DNA of 64,000 nt from Pseudomonas parakoreensis (lineage in GTDB: Bacteria; Pseudomonadota; Gammaproteobacteria; Pseudomonadales; Pseudomonadaceae). The notes under the pieces were generated by a model. That model saw nothing but the letters and a program-made list of their open reading frames with translations, was not told the origin of the DNA and did no database searches. Positions 11,078 to 22,257 of this stretch are shown in pieces. A program made the position numbers and the translations under genes. Every line of letters begins with the position of its first letter. Within the stretch, counting starts at the first letter, position 1. The stretch is from contig NZ_BQHY01000002.1 of the NCBI RefSeq assembly GCF_021602155.1, forward strand, positions 124,001-188,000, written 5' to 3'.

Positions 11078-11443
11078 TCAAGTTCGCTTGAGTTGGAACG
11101 CAATCTTAATCGCGGCTTCAGCCTGGCCAGCGAGCAAAGCTATTTGCGGGGGGATGAGAACCTCGCCCCAAGACAAGTTTGTCGCGACGGACACAATCAA
11201 ATGCAGATCGTAATGGCGCCCGTTCAACTCGGTTTTGACCCAAGCAAGAGTGCTACCTAGAGTGTCAACTGTTACTGGGATAGAGATAAACCTGCTTTGG
11301 TCCGTCGGTCGCACACCGCCGCGACGACATTCAAAGTGAACAGCCATCCGTTCATAGGTTTGAGCGTCAATGCCATGCACGACGACGAAATAGTTTGAGC
11401 AATCATATTGGTCCACCGTAGTAATCATAAATTTACAGTCCAT
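11078..11443 (-). CDS. Hypothetical protein
   Basis: A protein of about 121 residues starting MDCKFMITTVDQYDCSNYFV; an upstream in-frame codon at 11455 or the Met at 11428 are alternatives, since no strong ribosome site is visible. The text ends LLAGQAEAAIKIAFQLKRT. There is no signal peptide, membrane helix or recognised motif. The pattern of alternating hydrophobic residues (DLHLIVSVATNLSWGEVLIP) suggests a small beta-rich fold. The gene stands alone between the VOC gene and the double-GNAT gene, flanked by two copies of a 15-base repeat. I do not recognise it. Confidence 0.45.
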   Translation of the reverse strand: MDCKFMITTVDQYDCSNYFVVVHGIDAQTYERMAVHFECRRGGVRPTDQSRFISIPVTVDTLGSTLAWVKTELNGRHYDLHLIVSVATNLSWGEVLIPPQIALLAGQAEAAIKIAFQLKRT

Positions 11444-11597
11444 TGCAGAGACCAATCTGCGTTGATATCTAAGCAGCTAAAGTTTTCTTGGGGCCGGTTT
11501 CTGCCATTATCCATTATTGACTGACTGCCTTGGGTCCGTAATCAGTCGACCGGTTGAATCCGCAGCCGATAGCTGCCACCCACAAACAACTGTCATA

Positions 11598-11612
11598 GGC
11601 CAAAAAGCAGCC
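11598..11612 (+). repeat. GGCCAAAAAGCAGCC repeat, copy 2
   Basis: This is the second identical copy of the word at 11018-11032, in the same orientation, lying just downstream (minus-strand sense: 3' side) of the double-GNAT gene. Confidence 0.4.
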
Positions 11613-11642
11613 CGCCAGCAGCCAATAAATCCGCTGTCAGCG

Positions 11643-12674
11643 TTACTCACCAAGCCACCATTCAAGTACCGGCAGTTGCCGGGGCTCGCCACACACCGGG
11701 CGCGATGCATTGCGCACATGCCGGGCCCCGAGCCGCTCGTAGAAGGCTTGGGCCGACGGATCGGACTCTACCGACAAGGTGGACACGCCCAGGCCGCGTG
11801 CCACAGCCAGTGCATGCTCCACCAAGCGTCGTCCGTGGCCTCCTTTCATGGCCGACGGGTCGACCCAGCAATGCTCCAGTTGCCAGCCATCCTCGTCGCG
11901 CTCCAACCCACAGAATCCCAGTAGCGCGCCATCCGCCGTGACCAGCACCGCGTAATGGCCGGTCAGTTGTGCCGGGGTTAACGTCAGCGCCGGTTCCCAA
12001 GCCTCCATCCAGGCTTCGGGATAACCCCAATGGGCCTTGCTGCGCCGGGCCAGGGCACTCAGCGCCGGTGCATCCGCGCCATGGCATGGCTGCAGGATCG
12101 GCGTGTCATCCGCCAACAACGCTCGCGCCGCCGGGTCAGTGGCCAGCAGGCTGTACTGGTGCAAGCTGAGGAAGCGCTCGTCCTTGTACTCCAACTCCCG
12201 CAGGGTTCCCTCAAACACGAAACCGAGCCGCTCCAGCAGGCGGGCGCTGGCGGGGTTTTCCGGCTCGACGTCGGCGTGAATGCGGTGCACGCCGAGGTTG
12301 CACAAGGCGAAGCGCAGAAGGGTGGGCAGGCAAGCCTGCATCAGACCTCGCCCCCAGTAGTCCGGCATCAGCCAGTAGCCGATATCCAGGCTGCGATCGG
12401 CTTGAGACCAATCATTGAAGCCACAGGCGCCCACCCATTCATCGCGCCCCGGCAGTGCGATGCCCCACCAGATACCCCGGCGTTCTTCCAGCAATGCGTC
12501 GTACCAGCGCATCTGTTCGTCCGTCGCTTCGAGGCTGTTGTAAGACACGCCGTAGTGGGCAATCACCTGCGGGTGAGACAGCCCGGTGAAAATCGCATCG
12601 ACATCACGACGATGAATTCGCCGCAACGTGCAGTGTGGCAGGAAGAACTCGGGAAAATCAGCAATAAGGGCCAT
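11643..12674 (-). CDS. Tandem GNAT acetyltransferase (two fused domains)
   Basis: A protein of 343 residues. The first half (about 1-175) is a RimJ/RimL-type acetyltransferase: LRRIHRRDVDAIFTGLSHPQ, IGYWLMPDYWGRGLMQACLP for the acetyl-CoA loop, and NPASARLLERLGFVFEGTLR. The second half (about 190-343) is a separate GNAT: ALSALARRSKAHWGYPEAWM, CWVDPSAMKGGHGRRLVEHA as its acetyl-CoA loop, and DPSAQAFYERLGARHVRN. Both could bind acetyl-CoA. Start 12674 (MALIADFPEF) is preferred because the first domain begins directly after; the frame is open to 12731. Substrates are unknown; RimJ-like domains acetylate protein N-termini or antibiotics, and the second resembles small-molecule amine acetylases. 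Confidence 0.85.
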   Translation of the reverse strand: MALIADFPEFFLPHCTLRRIHRRDVDAIFTGLSHPQVIAHYGVSYNSLEATDEQMRWYDALLEERRGIWWGIALPGRDEWVGACGFNDWSQADRSLDIGYWLMPDYWGRGLMQACLPTLLRFALCNLGVHRIHADVEPENPASARLLERLGFVFEGTLRELEYKDERFLSLHQYSLLATDPAARALLADDTPILQPCHGADAPALSALARRSKAHWGYPEAWMEAWEPALTLTPAQLTGHYAVLVTADGALLGFCGLERDEDGWQLEHCWVDPSAMKGGHGRRLVEHALAVARGLGVSTLSVESDPSAQAFYERLGARHVRNASRPVCGEPRQLPVLEWWLGE

Positions 12675-12760
12675 CAAATTCACTGCGCCAGGTGAGTGCA
12701 GTAATACTCGCAGCAAAGGGGCCTGGCGCACAGATACAGTCAGGGAAGGGCTGGGCGTAA

Positions 12761-12883
12761 CAGACAGACACTCATGCCGAACTGCTGGAGAGGAACGGCG
12801 TTTATACGCGGCTGCGTGCGCATCAGGTCGGAGCTTTTGGGTCTACAGTGTTGTGTATCGGGCACTGGAAGCAATTGAAATGA
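12761..12883 (+). pseudogene. Remnant of an ABC-exporter 3' end
   Basis: Read from 12770 the frame gives THAELLERNGVYTRLRAHQV followed by GAFGS, which matches the C-terminus of the exporter at 6780-8639 (THAELLEKNGVYARLWAHQS). The recognisable part is about 12770-12832. An in-frame TAA at 12758 shuts the frame upstream, so the bulk of the gene is gone. The reading frame ends in a TGA at 12881-12883 that overlaps the ATG of the DUF3429 gene. Best read as the scar of a deleted exporter gene, perhaps duplicated from the intact one. Confidence 0.7.
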
Positions 12884-13344
12884 ACCTGTCACCTTCGCTC
12901 TCACCGCCAAGGTATGTCAGTCTGCTGGGCTATGGCGGTTTGCTACCGTTTATTGGCCTTGTGCTACTCATCCTCACATCTTTGGAATATCGAACGTTTT
13001 GGGCGGTAGCGCTGGTCAACTATGGCGCTGTCATCCTCAGCTTCATCGGCGTCTTGCACTGGGGGTTCGCCATGTCAGTGCAAAACATGAGTGATGAATT
13101 GCGCCGCGACCGTCTTATATGGAGTGTCATGCCGGCACTTGTCGCTTGGCTCAGCACGTTACTGCCGGTGCCAGTGGGTTGCTTGCTGTTGATCATCGGA
13201 TTTGTCGTGCACTTCTGGCAAGACCGGCAGTTGGTTCGGGTTGTGAGCCTGCAAGCCTGGTACCTGCCAATGCGATTGCGCCTGACGGCCGTGGCGTGTG
13301 TCTGCCTGCTGACTGGCGCAGTTGCTGTAGTCATTCATTCGTGA
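12880..13344 (+). CDS. DUF3429 family membrane protein
   Basis: A protein of 154 residues with about five hydrophobic segments (YGGLLPFIGLVLLILTSLEY, FWAVALVNYGAVILSFIGVL, LIWSVMPALVAWLSTLLPVP, GCLLLIIGFVVHFW and LTAVACVCLLTGAVAVVIHS). The invariant-looking FIGVLHWGFAM and QAWYLPMRLRLTAVA segments are what I recall from the DUF3429 family. Members sit in the inner membrane, and their function is unknown. The start at 12880 is the first Met before the membrane core. The ATG overlaps the stop of the exporter remnant upstream, so the gene may once have been translationally coupled to it. Confidence 0.72.
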   Translation: MNLSPSLSPPRYVSLLGYGGLLPFIGLVLLILTSLEYRTFWAVALVNYGAVILSFIGVLHWGFAMSVQNMSDELRRDRLIWSVMPALVAWLSTLLPVPVGCLLLIIGFVVHFWQDRQLVRVVSLQAWYLPMRLRLTAVACVCLLTGAVAVVIHS

Positions 13345-13400
13345 AACCGCGCCTGCCCGAATCGTCTGCAGTGAGAGTGTCTTAACAAGATCATGGATGA

Positions 13401-13430
13401 GCAACTTGCCGCCTCCCGACGGCAAGTTGC
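13401..13430. terminator. Hairpin between convergent genes
   Basis: GCAACTTGCCG (13401-13411) and CGGCAAGTTGC (13420-13430) form a perfect 11-base stem with an eight-base loop. It lies between the ends of the DUF3429 gene and the KAS III gene. There is no T-run on either side, so intrinsic termination would be weak; transcript-end protection is equally possible. Confidence 0.5.
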
Positions 13431-13438
13431 ATCAGGCC

Positions 13439-14488
13439 CTACAAGGTAAACGACAGCGCAGAGAAAACCATCCCGCCGCTGCCCGCCCAGCCCATGCAAA
13501 ACTGCCCGGTCTCGGCTTCGCCGCGACTCATCGCATCGAAGATGCCGTAGGGGATGGACGCGGTAATGATGTTGCCGGTTTTATGCCCGACATGGTGCAG
13601 CTTGTGATCAATACCGATCAGTTGTCCAATGTGCTCCCACATCTTGGGTGAACCGGTATGAATAAATACTTTATGAACATCCGCCGCAGAGACGTTTTGC
13701 AAGTTGAAGACTTTTATCGCTTCGTTGCGACCATCTTCATGCAAGGCTGCTGCGTAGGAATTGAATTGATACTGGCCGCCGGTCGGTGAAATACGCGGAA
13801 TATCTTCCTCATTACAGAACAGTTTCCAGTCCGGCAGGGAGATGGTCGACAAGTCACTCAAGTCCGGCCGGTTGATGTACGAGAACTTGAAGTTGCCGGG
13901 GGCTTCATGACTGAGAATGGTGACCGTGACAGCTTCGCCAATGGTAAAACTCGGAAACTTGTAAGCCAGTTCCGCCGACGACTGTAAAGAGAAGTTCTTG
14001 GGCATCACCGGCCCGCCAGCAGACATGCCAAATTCCATATTGACGATCGCCGCGTAGCGAATCTCGCCGGCCTGCATTTTACTGTTGATGACATCCATGG
14101 CGGTCACCCAGCCGTTACAGGCGTCCACCACATCGAAGTTTCTGCAGTTCAGGCCCAGCGCCTTGGCGATGAACGTGCTGTTGGCCGGCTCGATGAAGCC
14201 TCGCGTGACGTTCGGATAGATCAACAGATCCAGGTCGGTCTTGTCGATATTGGCTTGGGCGAGCGCGGAGTTGAATGCTGTCTCCATCAGTTCCATCGGC
14301 GTCTCGTCGGCGCCCAGCCAGTGCCGCGTGCCGCTGCCGCTTTTTTCAAGCAACTTGCTGATGGTCTTCAAGGTTTTTGGCAAGTCTTCCTGGAACGTAT
14401 CTTTAGAGTGTTCCTCGACCAGGTTTATAACGTCTTGATTGCTGATAATGCGTGACGGGAGAATCCCGGACAGCCCAACTATTTTCAT
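13439..14488 (-). CDS. 3-oxoacyl-ACP synthase III family protein (KAS III-like)
   Basis: A thiolase-fold enzyme of 349 residues. KAS III enzymes start chains by condensing an acyl-CoA with malonyl-ACP. The three catalytic residues are all in place: Cys124 in VVDACNGWV, His277 in FIHTGSP and Asn306 in HKTGNIITASIP. Start 14488 has AAGGAAG just upstream. Sequence between the motifs departs from housekeeping FabH (no usual GDGAGA-type motif; GEAVTVTIL is present instead), so this is likely a specialised homologue. No acyl carrier protein, ketoreductase or other chain-building gene lies nearby, so its product is unknown. A 180-base AT-richer leader suggests its own promoter. Confidence 0.85.
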   Translation of the reverse strand: MKIVGLSGILPSRIISNQDVINLVEEHSKDTFQEDLPKTLKTISKLLEKSGSGTRHWLGADETPMELMETAFNSALAQANIDKTDLDLLIYPNVTRGFIEPANSTFIAKALGLNCRNFDVVDACNGWVTAMDVINSKMQAGEIRYAAIVNMEFGMSAGGPVMPKNFSLQSSAELAYKFPSFTIGEAVTVTILSHEAPGNFKFSYINRPDLSDLSTISLPDWKLFCNEEDIPRISPTGGQYQFNSYAAALHEDGRNEAIKVFNLQNVSAADVHKVFIHTGSPKMWEHIGQLIGIDHKLHHVGHKTGNIITASIPYGIFDAMSRGEAETGQFCMGWAGSGGMVFSALSFTL

Positions 14489-14668
14489 ATGACTTCCTTG
14501 TTGAAAGTATGCATCCGTGGACAATGACTGCGGATGAGCAAACCCTTACTCATCCCTGTAAGGAGCCACTGGCGGCAATACTTTTAGCACAAAGAAAATG
14601 CGGATCAAGAAAGTTGTTGGTTATTTTCCTTAATCGAATTGAATCATGATCTGAGTCAATTTAACGCG

Positions 14669-15562
14669 TCATTCCTTATAAACGAGCGCATCCACCACAA
14701 CCCCGAACGCTGAGGAATGTTCACGACGATTCGGGTAGTAAAGGTGGTAACCGGCAAACGGTTGGCACCAATCCTCAAGTACGCGCACCAGTGTGCTGTT
14801 GGCCAACTGGCTGATGACCATGTCTTCCGGCAGAAACGCCAGCCCGCAGCCTGCCTCCGCCGCACGCAGGATCGGCATGCTGCTGTTGAACGTCCATTGC
14901 CCCTCGACGCGCGCCTTGAGTTCGTGACCGTCTTTTTCAAAATCCCATTGCATCAGGCTGCCGTGGGTGGGCAGGCGCAGATTGATGCAGTTGTGCGCAG
15001 CCAGATCGCTCGGTGCCTGTGGGATCGGTCGGTGCTTGAAATACTCGGGAGAACCCACTACCGCGATGCGCAATGACGGGCCGATCGGCACGGCAATCAT
15101 GTCCTTCGCCACCTGATCGCCCAGACGCACGCCGGCGTCATAGCGCTGTGCAACGATGTCGGAAAGGGCGTAGTCGACGGTGATTTCGACCTTGATGTCC
15201 GGGTAAGCGGGCAGCACCTTCAACAGCTTCGGCCAGAGGATATTGTTGGCGGCATGTTCGGACGCCGAGATCCGCACATTACCGGCAGGGGTGTCGCGAA
15301 ATTCACTGACCGCAGCCAGTTCCAGTTCGATCTCATCGAAGCGCGGCGCCATCGACTGATACAAGCGCTGGCCGGCCTCGGTCGGCGAAACGCTGCGCGT
15401 GGTTCGCGTCAACAGGCGCACGCCCAGCCGAGTTTCAAGGGCGCGCATGGTATGGCTCAGCGCTGACTGCGAGACGCCCAGCTGTGCGGCTGCGCGGGTA
15501 AAACTGCCTTCGCGGGCGATCACCACGAAGGCTTGCAGGTCGTTGAGGTTGGCGCGGGACAT
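14669..15562 (-). CDS. LysR family transcriptional regulator
   Basis: A regulator of 297 residues. The N-terminal helix-turn-helix is FVVIAREGSFTRAAAQLGVS, then SQSALSHTMRALETRLGVRL and LTRTTRSVSPTEAGQRLYQ. The effector domain follows from about residue 90 (AGNVRISASEHAANNILWPK). CRGA-type LysR proteins of this subclass often control oxidoreductase clusters. The gene lies inside the minus-strand run, after the dienelactone-hydrolase-like gene and before the KAS III gene, so the oxidoreductase genes upstream are the likely targets. No cognate operator was shown; a candidate lies at 22017-22031. Confidence 0.9.
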   Translation of the reverse strand: MSRANLNDLQAFVVIAREGSFTRAAAQLGVSQSALSHTMRALETRLGVRLLTRTTRSVSPTEAGQRLYQSMAPRFDEIELELAAVSEFRDTPAGNVRISASEHAANNILWPKLLKVLPAYPDIKVEITVDYALSDIVAQRYDAGVRLGDQVAKDMIAVPIGPSLRIAVVGSPEYFKHRPIPQAPSDLAAHNCINLRLPTHGSLMQWDFEKDGHELKARVEGQWTFNSSMPILRAAEAGCGLAFLPEDMVISQLANSTLVRVLEDWCQPFAGYHLYYPNRREHSSAFGVVVDALVYKE

Positions 15563-15643
15563 TGATGAGGGCCTCTCATGAGGGACGCGGGATTATTCCA
15601 TGAAAGCAGGTTGCGCATGGATGCGCGACCCTCAAGGCGCTCA

Positions 15644-16696
15644 TCACAGGGTGCGTGCGTAAAATTCGCTCAGCTTGCCAATCGCCGCATCAACATATTG
15701 CGGCACCCAGTAGGTTTCGATGTGCGTCGCGCCATCGACAATGAACACTTCCTTGTCCGTGGTGCCGGTGGCTTTGGGGAAGGCATCCTGAGTCATGTAC
15801 AGGCTGTCGGCCTTGCTGCCGGCGATCATCAGCAAGGGTTGATTGATCAGTTCAATGTGGTCGGTGGCGTCGAAACGCATCAAATCCAGCAAGCTGCTGG
15901 TGGTGTATTTGAAGGTCGAGTTGGGGTGTGCGTGGGTTTTCCAGTAGTACTCGTAGCCCTGGCGATACAGTTCGAAGGGCAGTTTGGCTATCTGCTCATC
16001 GGTGAGGTTGGCATCGCCCGAATACAGCACTGCACCGCCGGCCGCTTCCTGCGCGCGGGCTGCTGATGCCTGTTGCAAACGTTGCTGGATGCTGTCGATT
16101 TGCGAGTCGTTGTAGCCGTTGCGGCGTACCCGGCCCGAGTTGAACATGCTTACGGTCGCCAGCGATTTGAAGCGTTTATCGGTTTGCGCCGCCGCCAACG
16201 AATAGCCGCCACCGCCGCAGATGCCAAGCAGGCCCAGACGCTTGTCATCGACACCGGCAAACTGGCTGATGAAGTCGGCCATGCCGTGGATGTCTTCGAT
16301 GCGATACGCCGGTTTATCGATGCTGCGCGGCTGACCACCGCTGGCGCCCTGATAGGCCGCATCGGCCGTGATGGTGATGTAGCCCTGTTCCGCCAGACGC
16401 TGGGCATACAGACCGGCAACCTGTTCTTTCACGCCGCCATTGGGGTGTGCAACGACCACGGTCGGGTAAGTCTTTTTCGCGTCGTAGTTGGCCGGGGTGT
16501 ACACGTTGGCGGCGATGTCCAGACCATTGAGCGTGTACTTGACCGGGTGGATATTGACCTTGCCCGGTTCGTTCTTGCTGATTGCGCCGTCGTAGGCGAG
16601 GGTGAAAGGGTTCTTTTTGTAGTCGGCGGCCAAGGCCTCGCCCGCCGAGAGGCCGACCAATGCCGACATGAGCGTGGCTTTGAGAGTGTTCTTCAC
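15644..16696 (-). CDS. Secreted alpha/beta hydrolase, dienelactone-hydrolase-like
   Basis: A protein of 350 residues starting at GTG 16696, chosen because CAGGAGC lies seven bases upstream; the signal peptide VKNTLKATLMSALVGLSAGE, cleaved near ALA-AD, starts right there. The catalytic turn is GICGGGGYS, with cysteine where serine hydrolases carry serine, as in dienelactone hydrolase. The acid and histidine are probably Asp in AGSKADSLY and His in DGATHIETYW. It acts in the periplasm on an unknown ester or lactone. It belongs to the same run as a second hydrolase and a CMD-family protein. An upstream extension to 16717 is open but has no ribosome site. Confidence 0.8.
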   Translation of the reverse strand: MKNTLKATLMSALVGLSAGEALAADYKKNPFTLAYDGAISKNEPGKVNIHPVKYTLNGLDIAANVYTPANYDAKKTYPTVVVAHPNGGVKEQVAGLYAQRLAEQGYITITADAAYQGASGGQPRSIDKPAYRIEDIHGMADFISQFAGVDDKRLGLLGICGGGGYSLAAAQTDKRFKSLATVSMFNSGRVRRNGYNDSQIDSIQQRLQQASAARAQEAAGGAVLYSGDANLTDEQIAKLPFELYRQGYEYYWKTHAHPNSTFKYTTSSLLDLMRFDATDHIELINQPLLMIAGSKADSLYMTQDAFPKATGTTDKEVFIVDGATHIETYWVPQYVDAAIGKLSEFYARTL

Positions 16697-16746
16697 GTGA
16701 AGCTCCTGAGCAATCAATTAGGGCGGCAGTTGCAAAAGTGTTGGGG

Positions 16747-17811
16747 TCAGTCCAGCTGTTTTTCTTTGAGGAATTGCGCGACCAGGTCAGCGATCTGCAC
16801 GTTGTTCAGATCCGACATGGGGAAGTGGGTGTTGCCGTGAATGCCAATCTCCGGCAGGTGGATCAGTCGCACATCACCGCCATGTCGATTGACCGCGTCA
16901 CGCCAGAGCCGGGCCATCTTCAAGCGTGCGCGCCAACTGTCCTGAGCAGGCAGGTCGACGGCCTGTTCCGGGATGTTGTCGCCGTAGAGGATCAGAATCG
17001 GAATGCGCGTCAGCGCCATGAATTGCTCCATGGGCACCGCTGCGCCTTGCACCGTGTCGAACGCGCTGGGAATCGGCGCCGGCACTTCACCGTCAGCAAA
17101 CACGAAACTGCTGCCCGGTTCGAATGCCACGATGGCTTTGACCTTGTCGTTCTTGATCGCCGTCAACCAGCCCGGCCCGCCACCTTGCGAATGGGTGAAC
17201 AAAATCCCCGGGCCGATTTTGTCGAACAGCGCCGACACGCCATCGGAGACCACGCCCATGTCGAACGGCCCGGTGTTTGGTGTCATCGCCCGGAAAAACT
17301 GCTCGCGGGTTTGTGCGTCCTGTGCCACTTGCACGCCATTGAAGTAGTTGGGCCACAGGCCGATGCGGAACTGGTTGAACCACAGTTGTTCGTCAGGCAC
17401 AGGCTTGAGTGTGGTCTCGACCATGCTGCGTCCGGCATCGCCACGCCGAGGCTGATCGATCAGATAGACGCCGTAGTGACGGCGCAGAAAGATGTTCTGA
17501 AACCCCTCGCGGCCATCGGCAGTGGTTTCCCAGGTCTTGGAAAATTGCCCCGCGCCGTGCCACATGACGATGGGCAGTTTTCGCGCATCGACCGGGATCT
17601 GATAGAACGCGTAGGCGTGGTCACCGTGGTAAGTCTGGCCGTTGGGCGCCATCGGTTGGCGCGGGTTGAAAGTGCCCGGTGCCGTGATCATCGTTCCGCC
17701 AGCGGCGAAGCTGCCTTGCTTCTGGATCAGCAGCGGGCCTTCGGAAGGGTTTGCGCAGGCCGCCAACAGGCTCAACAGTGAGAGGCACACCAAATGTTTT
17801 GCAGCTTTCAT
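16747..17811 (-). CDS. Alpha/beta hydrolase lipoprotein
   Basis: A protein of 354 residues. The N-terminus MKAAKHLVCLSLLSLLAACA ends in a lipobox (LLAAC), so the enzyme is probably anchored to a membrane by a lipidated cysteine at position 19. The hydrolase core shows PIVMWHGAGQFSKTWE near the oxyanion site, nucleophile Ser in FTHSQGGGPGW, and a late His in GIHGNTHFPMSDLNN. The fold matches other esterase/lipase-like proteins of unknown substrate. It begins directly after the CMD-family gene (stop at 17813-17815), so the two are co-transcribed. Confidence 0.82.
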   Translation of the reverse strand: MKAAKHLVCLSLLSLLAACANPSEGPLLIQKQGSFAAGGTMITAPGTFNPRQPMAPNGQTYHGDHAYAFYQIPVDARKLPIVMWHGAGQFSKTWETTADGREGFQNIFLRRHYGVYLIDQPRRGDAGRSMVETTLKPVPDEQLWFNQFRIGLWPNYFNGVQVAQDAQTREQFFRAMTPNTGPFDMGVVSDGVSALFDKIGPGILFTHSQGGGPGWLTAIKNDKVKAIVAFEPGSSFVFADGEVPAPIPSAFDTVQGAAVPMEQFMALTRIPILILYGDNIPEQAVDLPAQDSWRARLKMARLWRDAVNRHGGDVRLIHLPEIGIHGNTHFPMSDLNNVQIADLVAQFLKEKQLD

Positions 17812-17812
17812 G

Positions 17813-18589
17813 TCATGCCCCCGAAGCTGCGAGGGCTTGGGTCAGCGCGCTGTCGGCACGTTCAGCCGTCTGCGCATCGCCGTGTTTTTTCAGCAGCTCG
17901 GTAACCTGGCGCAACTGTGCCGCGCTGAGACCGACGCGCAGGCTCGCCGCCATGTGCGAGCGCAGCTGCGATTCCACCCCAGGCGTGGCTGCCAGCGCCC
18001 CGACAGTCGCCAGTTCGCGGCTTTGCCAGTCGAGGTTGTCGCGCTCGAAGATGTCGCCGAACAAGTGCGTTTGCAGGAACCGGTTGATCACCGGAGCGAA
18101 CTCGAACACCGGGCCTTTGACCGGGCCGCCGGAGATTCTGGTTTGATTCGCGGTGCCGGCGGCCAGCAGTTCGTCACCGGTCGGGATAGCGCGTCCCGGC
18201 TCGCGTCCCGGCGCATCATCGATGCCGCGCTGTTTGCGCGCCTGCACCACCGTCATCAGTTCGTTCAAGGCGTTGAGGCTGCGCGGGAAGCCCACATACG
18301 CGTAGAGCTGCACCAGAACTTCGCGGGTTTCGCTGATGGTCAAGCCGGCATCGAGTCCCTGGTTGAGCGCCGCGTTGAGGTGAGGCATGTCGCTGGTCGC
18401 CATGAAAGCCGCGATCAGTGGAATCGCTTGTTGTTGGCTCGACAATGTCGTTGCGCTGGCGGGTGTCTTGGTCATGGTTTGCGCTGCCTCGGCTGCTTGA
18501 GTGGTAACGCTGAAGATCGCCGCAACCCCCAGACAAAGCGCCATGAGTGCGGGGAGGGCGGTGCACTTGCGTGCGTCAGTGGTCATCAT
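17813..18589 (-). CDS. Exported carboxymuconolactone-decarboxylase family protein
   Basis: A protein of 258 residues with a hydrophobic leader (TALPALMALCLGVAAIFSVT, then TQAAEA), so it is probably exported. Two CMD modules follow: the first around ALNQGLDAGLTISETREVLV, QLYAYVGFPRSLNALNELM, the second around ELATVGALAATPGVESQLRS and HMAASLRVGLSAAQLRQVTE. CMD/AhpD-fold proteins are decarboxylases or peroxide reductases; the CxxC pair of AhpD is absent here, so thiol peroxidase activity is unlikely. Start 18589 follows GGAG; a second Met follows at once. The stop is one base from the next gene's start. Confidence 0.83.
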   Translation of the reverse strand: MMTTDARKCTALPALMALCLGVAAIFSVTTQAAEAAQTMTKTPASATTLSSQQQAIPLIAAFMATSDMPHLNAALNQGLDAGLTISETREVLVQLYAYVGFPRSLNALNELMTVVQARKQRGIDDAPGREPGRAIPTGDELLAAGTANQTRISGGPVKGPVFEFAPVINRFLQTHLFGDIFERDNLDWQSRELATVGALAATPGVESQLRSHMAASLRVGLSAAQLRQVTELLKKHGDAQTAERADSALTQALAASGA

Positions 18590-18815
18590 GAAAGGCTCCA
18601 TCCATTGCAGGTCACTGCGGTGTTGCTGGATCGTACGGAGGATGGTGGTGGCGATTAACCCCGAAAAGGCGCATGGACTCCTGAGCAAAACTCATGAGTC
18701 AACGTTGCCATCACCGCTGGAGTCCTGACTCGGCCCCGCTGTTACGGGGCCCGGAGGTCAGATGATGGTTGGCTGGAAGAGTACCGAGTGAACAACTTCG
18801 ACACATTCTGTAACT

Positions 18816-19283
18816 TCATTGGCCGGCGTATTGCGCCTCCGAGACCTGTTCCGCCCAGGTGACGGTCTGGCCGTCTTCGGCTTCAGCGATGGCGATGTGG
18901 GTCATGCCACTGTTGGCCGTGGCGCCGTGCCAGTGCCGGGTGTTCGGCGGAATCCAGACAGTGTCGCCCGGACGGATTTCCTGACGCGGGCCACCCTCTT
19001 GCTGCACATAGCCAACGCCAGCGGTGACGATCAGTGTTTGCCCCAGCGGATGGGTGTGCCACGCCGTGCGTGCGCCAGGTTCGAAGGTCACCGTGCCGCC
19101 GGCGATGCGCGCAGGTGCGTCACCTTTGAACAGGCCATCAACGCGCACCGCGCCGGTAAAGTTTTGCGCCGCGCCCTTGATCGAGGGCTGGGAACCGTTC
19201 GGGGTAATGCGGATTTCACTGGCAGCCTGGGCTTCTGCGGTCATGAGTGAGAAAGCCACGAGTGGCGCGATCAATCGGTTCAT
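18816..19283 (-). CDS. Secreted cupin-domain protein
   Basis: A protein of 155 residues: a signal peptide (MNRLIAPLVAFSLMTAEAQA) followed by one cupin barrel. The metal-binding pattern is visible as TAWHTHPLGQTLIVTAGVGY (two His and a Gln) and then PPNTRHWHGATANSGMTHIA. Such small cupins occur in carboxymuconolactone/quinol-related clusters and are periplasmic metal proteins with unknown substrate. GGAG precedes the start at 19283. The 226-base gap to the downstream CMD-family gene holds a short GC hairpin (GGCCCCG/CGGGGCC, 18732-18751) without a T-run. Confidence 0.85.
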   Translation of the reverse strand: MNRLIAPLVAFSLMTAEAQAASEIRITPNGSQPSIKGAAQNFTGAVRVDGLFKGDAPARIAGGTVTFEPGARTAWHTHPLGQTLIVTAGVGYVQQEGGPRQEIRPGDTVWIPPNTRHWHGATANSGMTHIAIAEAEDGQTVTWAEQVSEAQYAGQ

Positions 19284-19343
19284 CGGATCAACTCCGGTCA
19301 GGCAATGGAAGCGGCGCCGCACGCAGCGCCGCGTTGGGCAGAC

Positions 19344-22257
<2,914 letters not shown>

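Noticed and set aside
18732-18751. Terminator between the cupin and CMD-family genes
   Set aside because: The stem is only seven bases with no T-run on either strand; noted in the cupin entry but not listed as a terminator.
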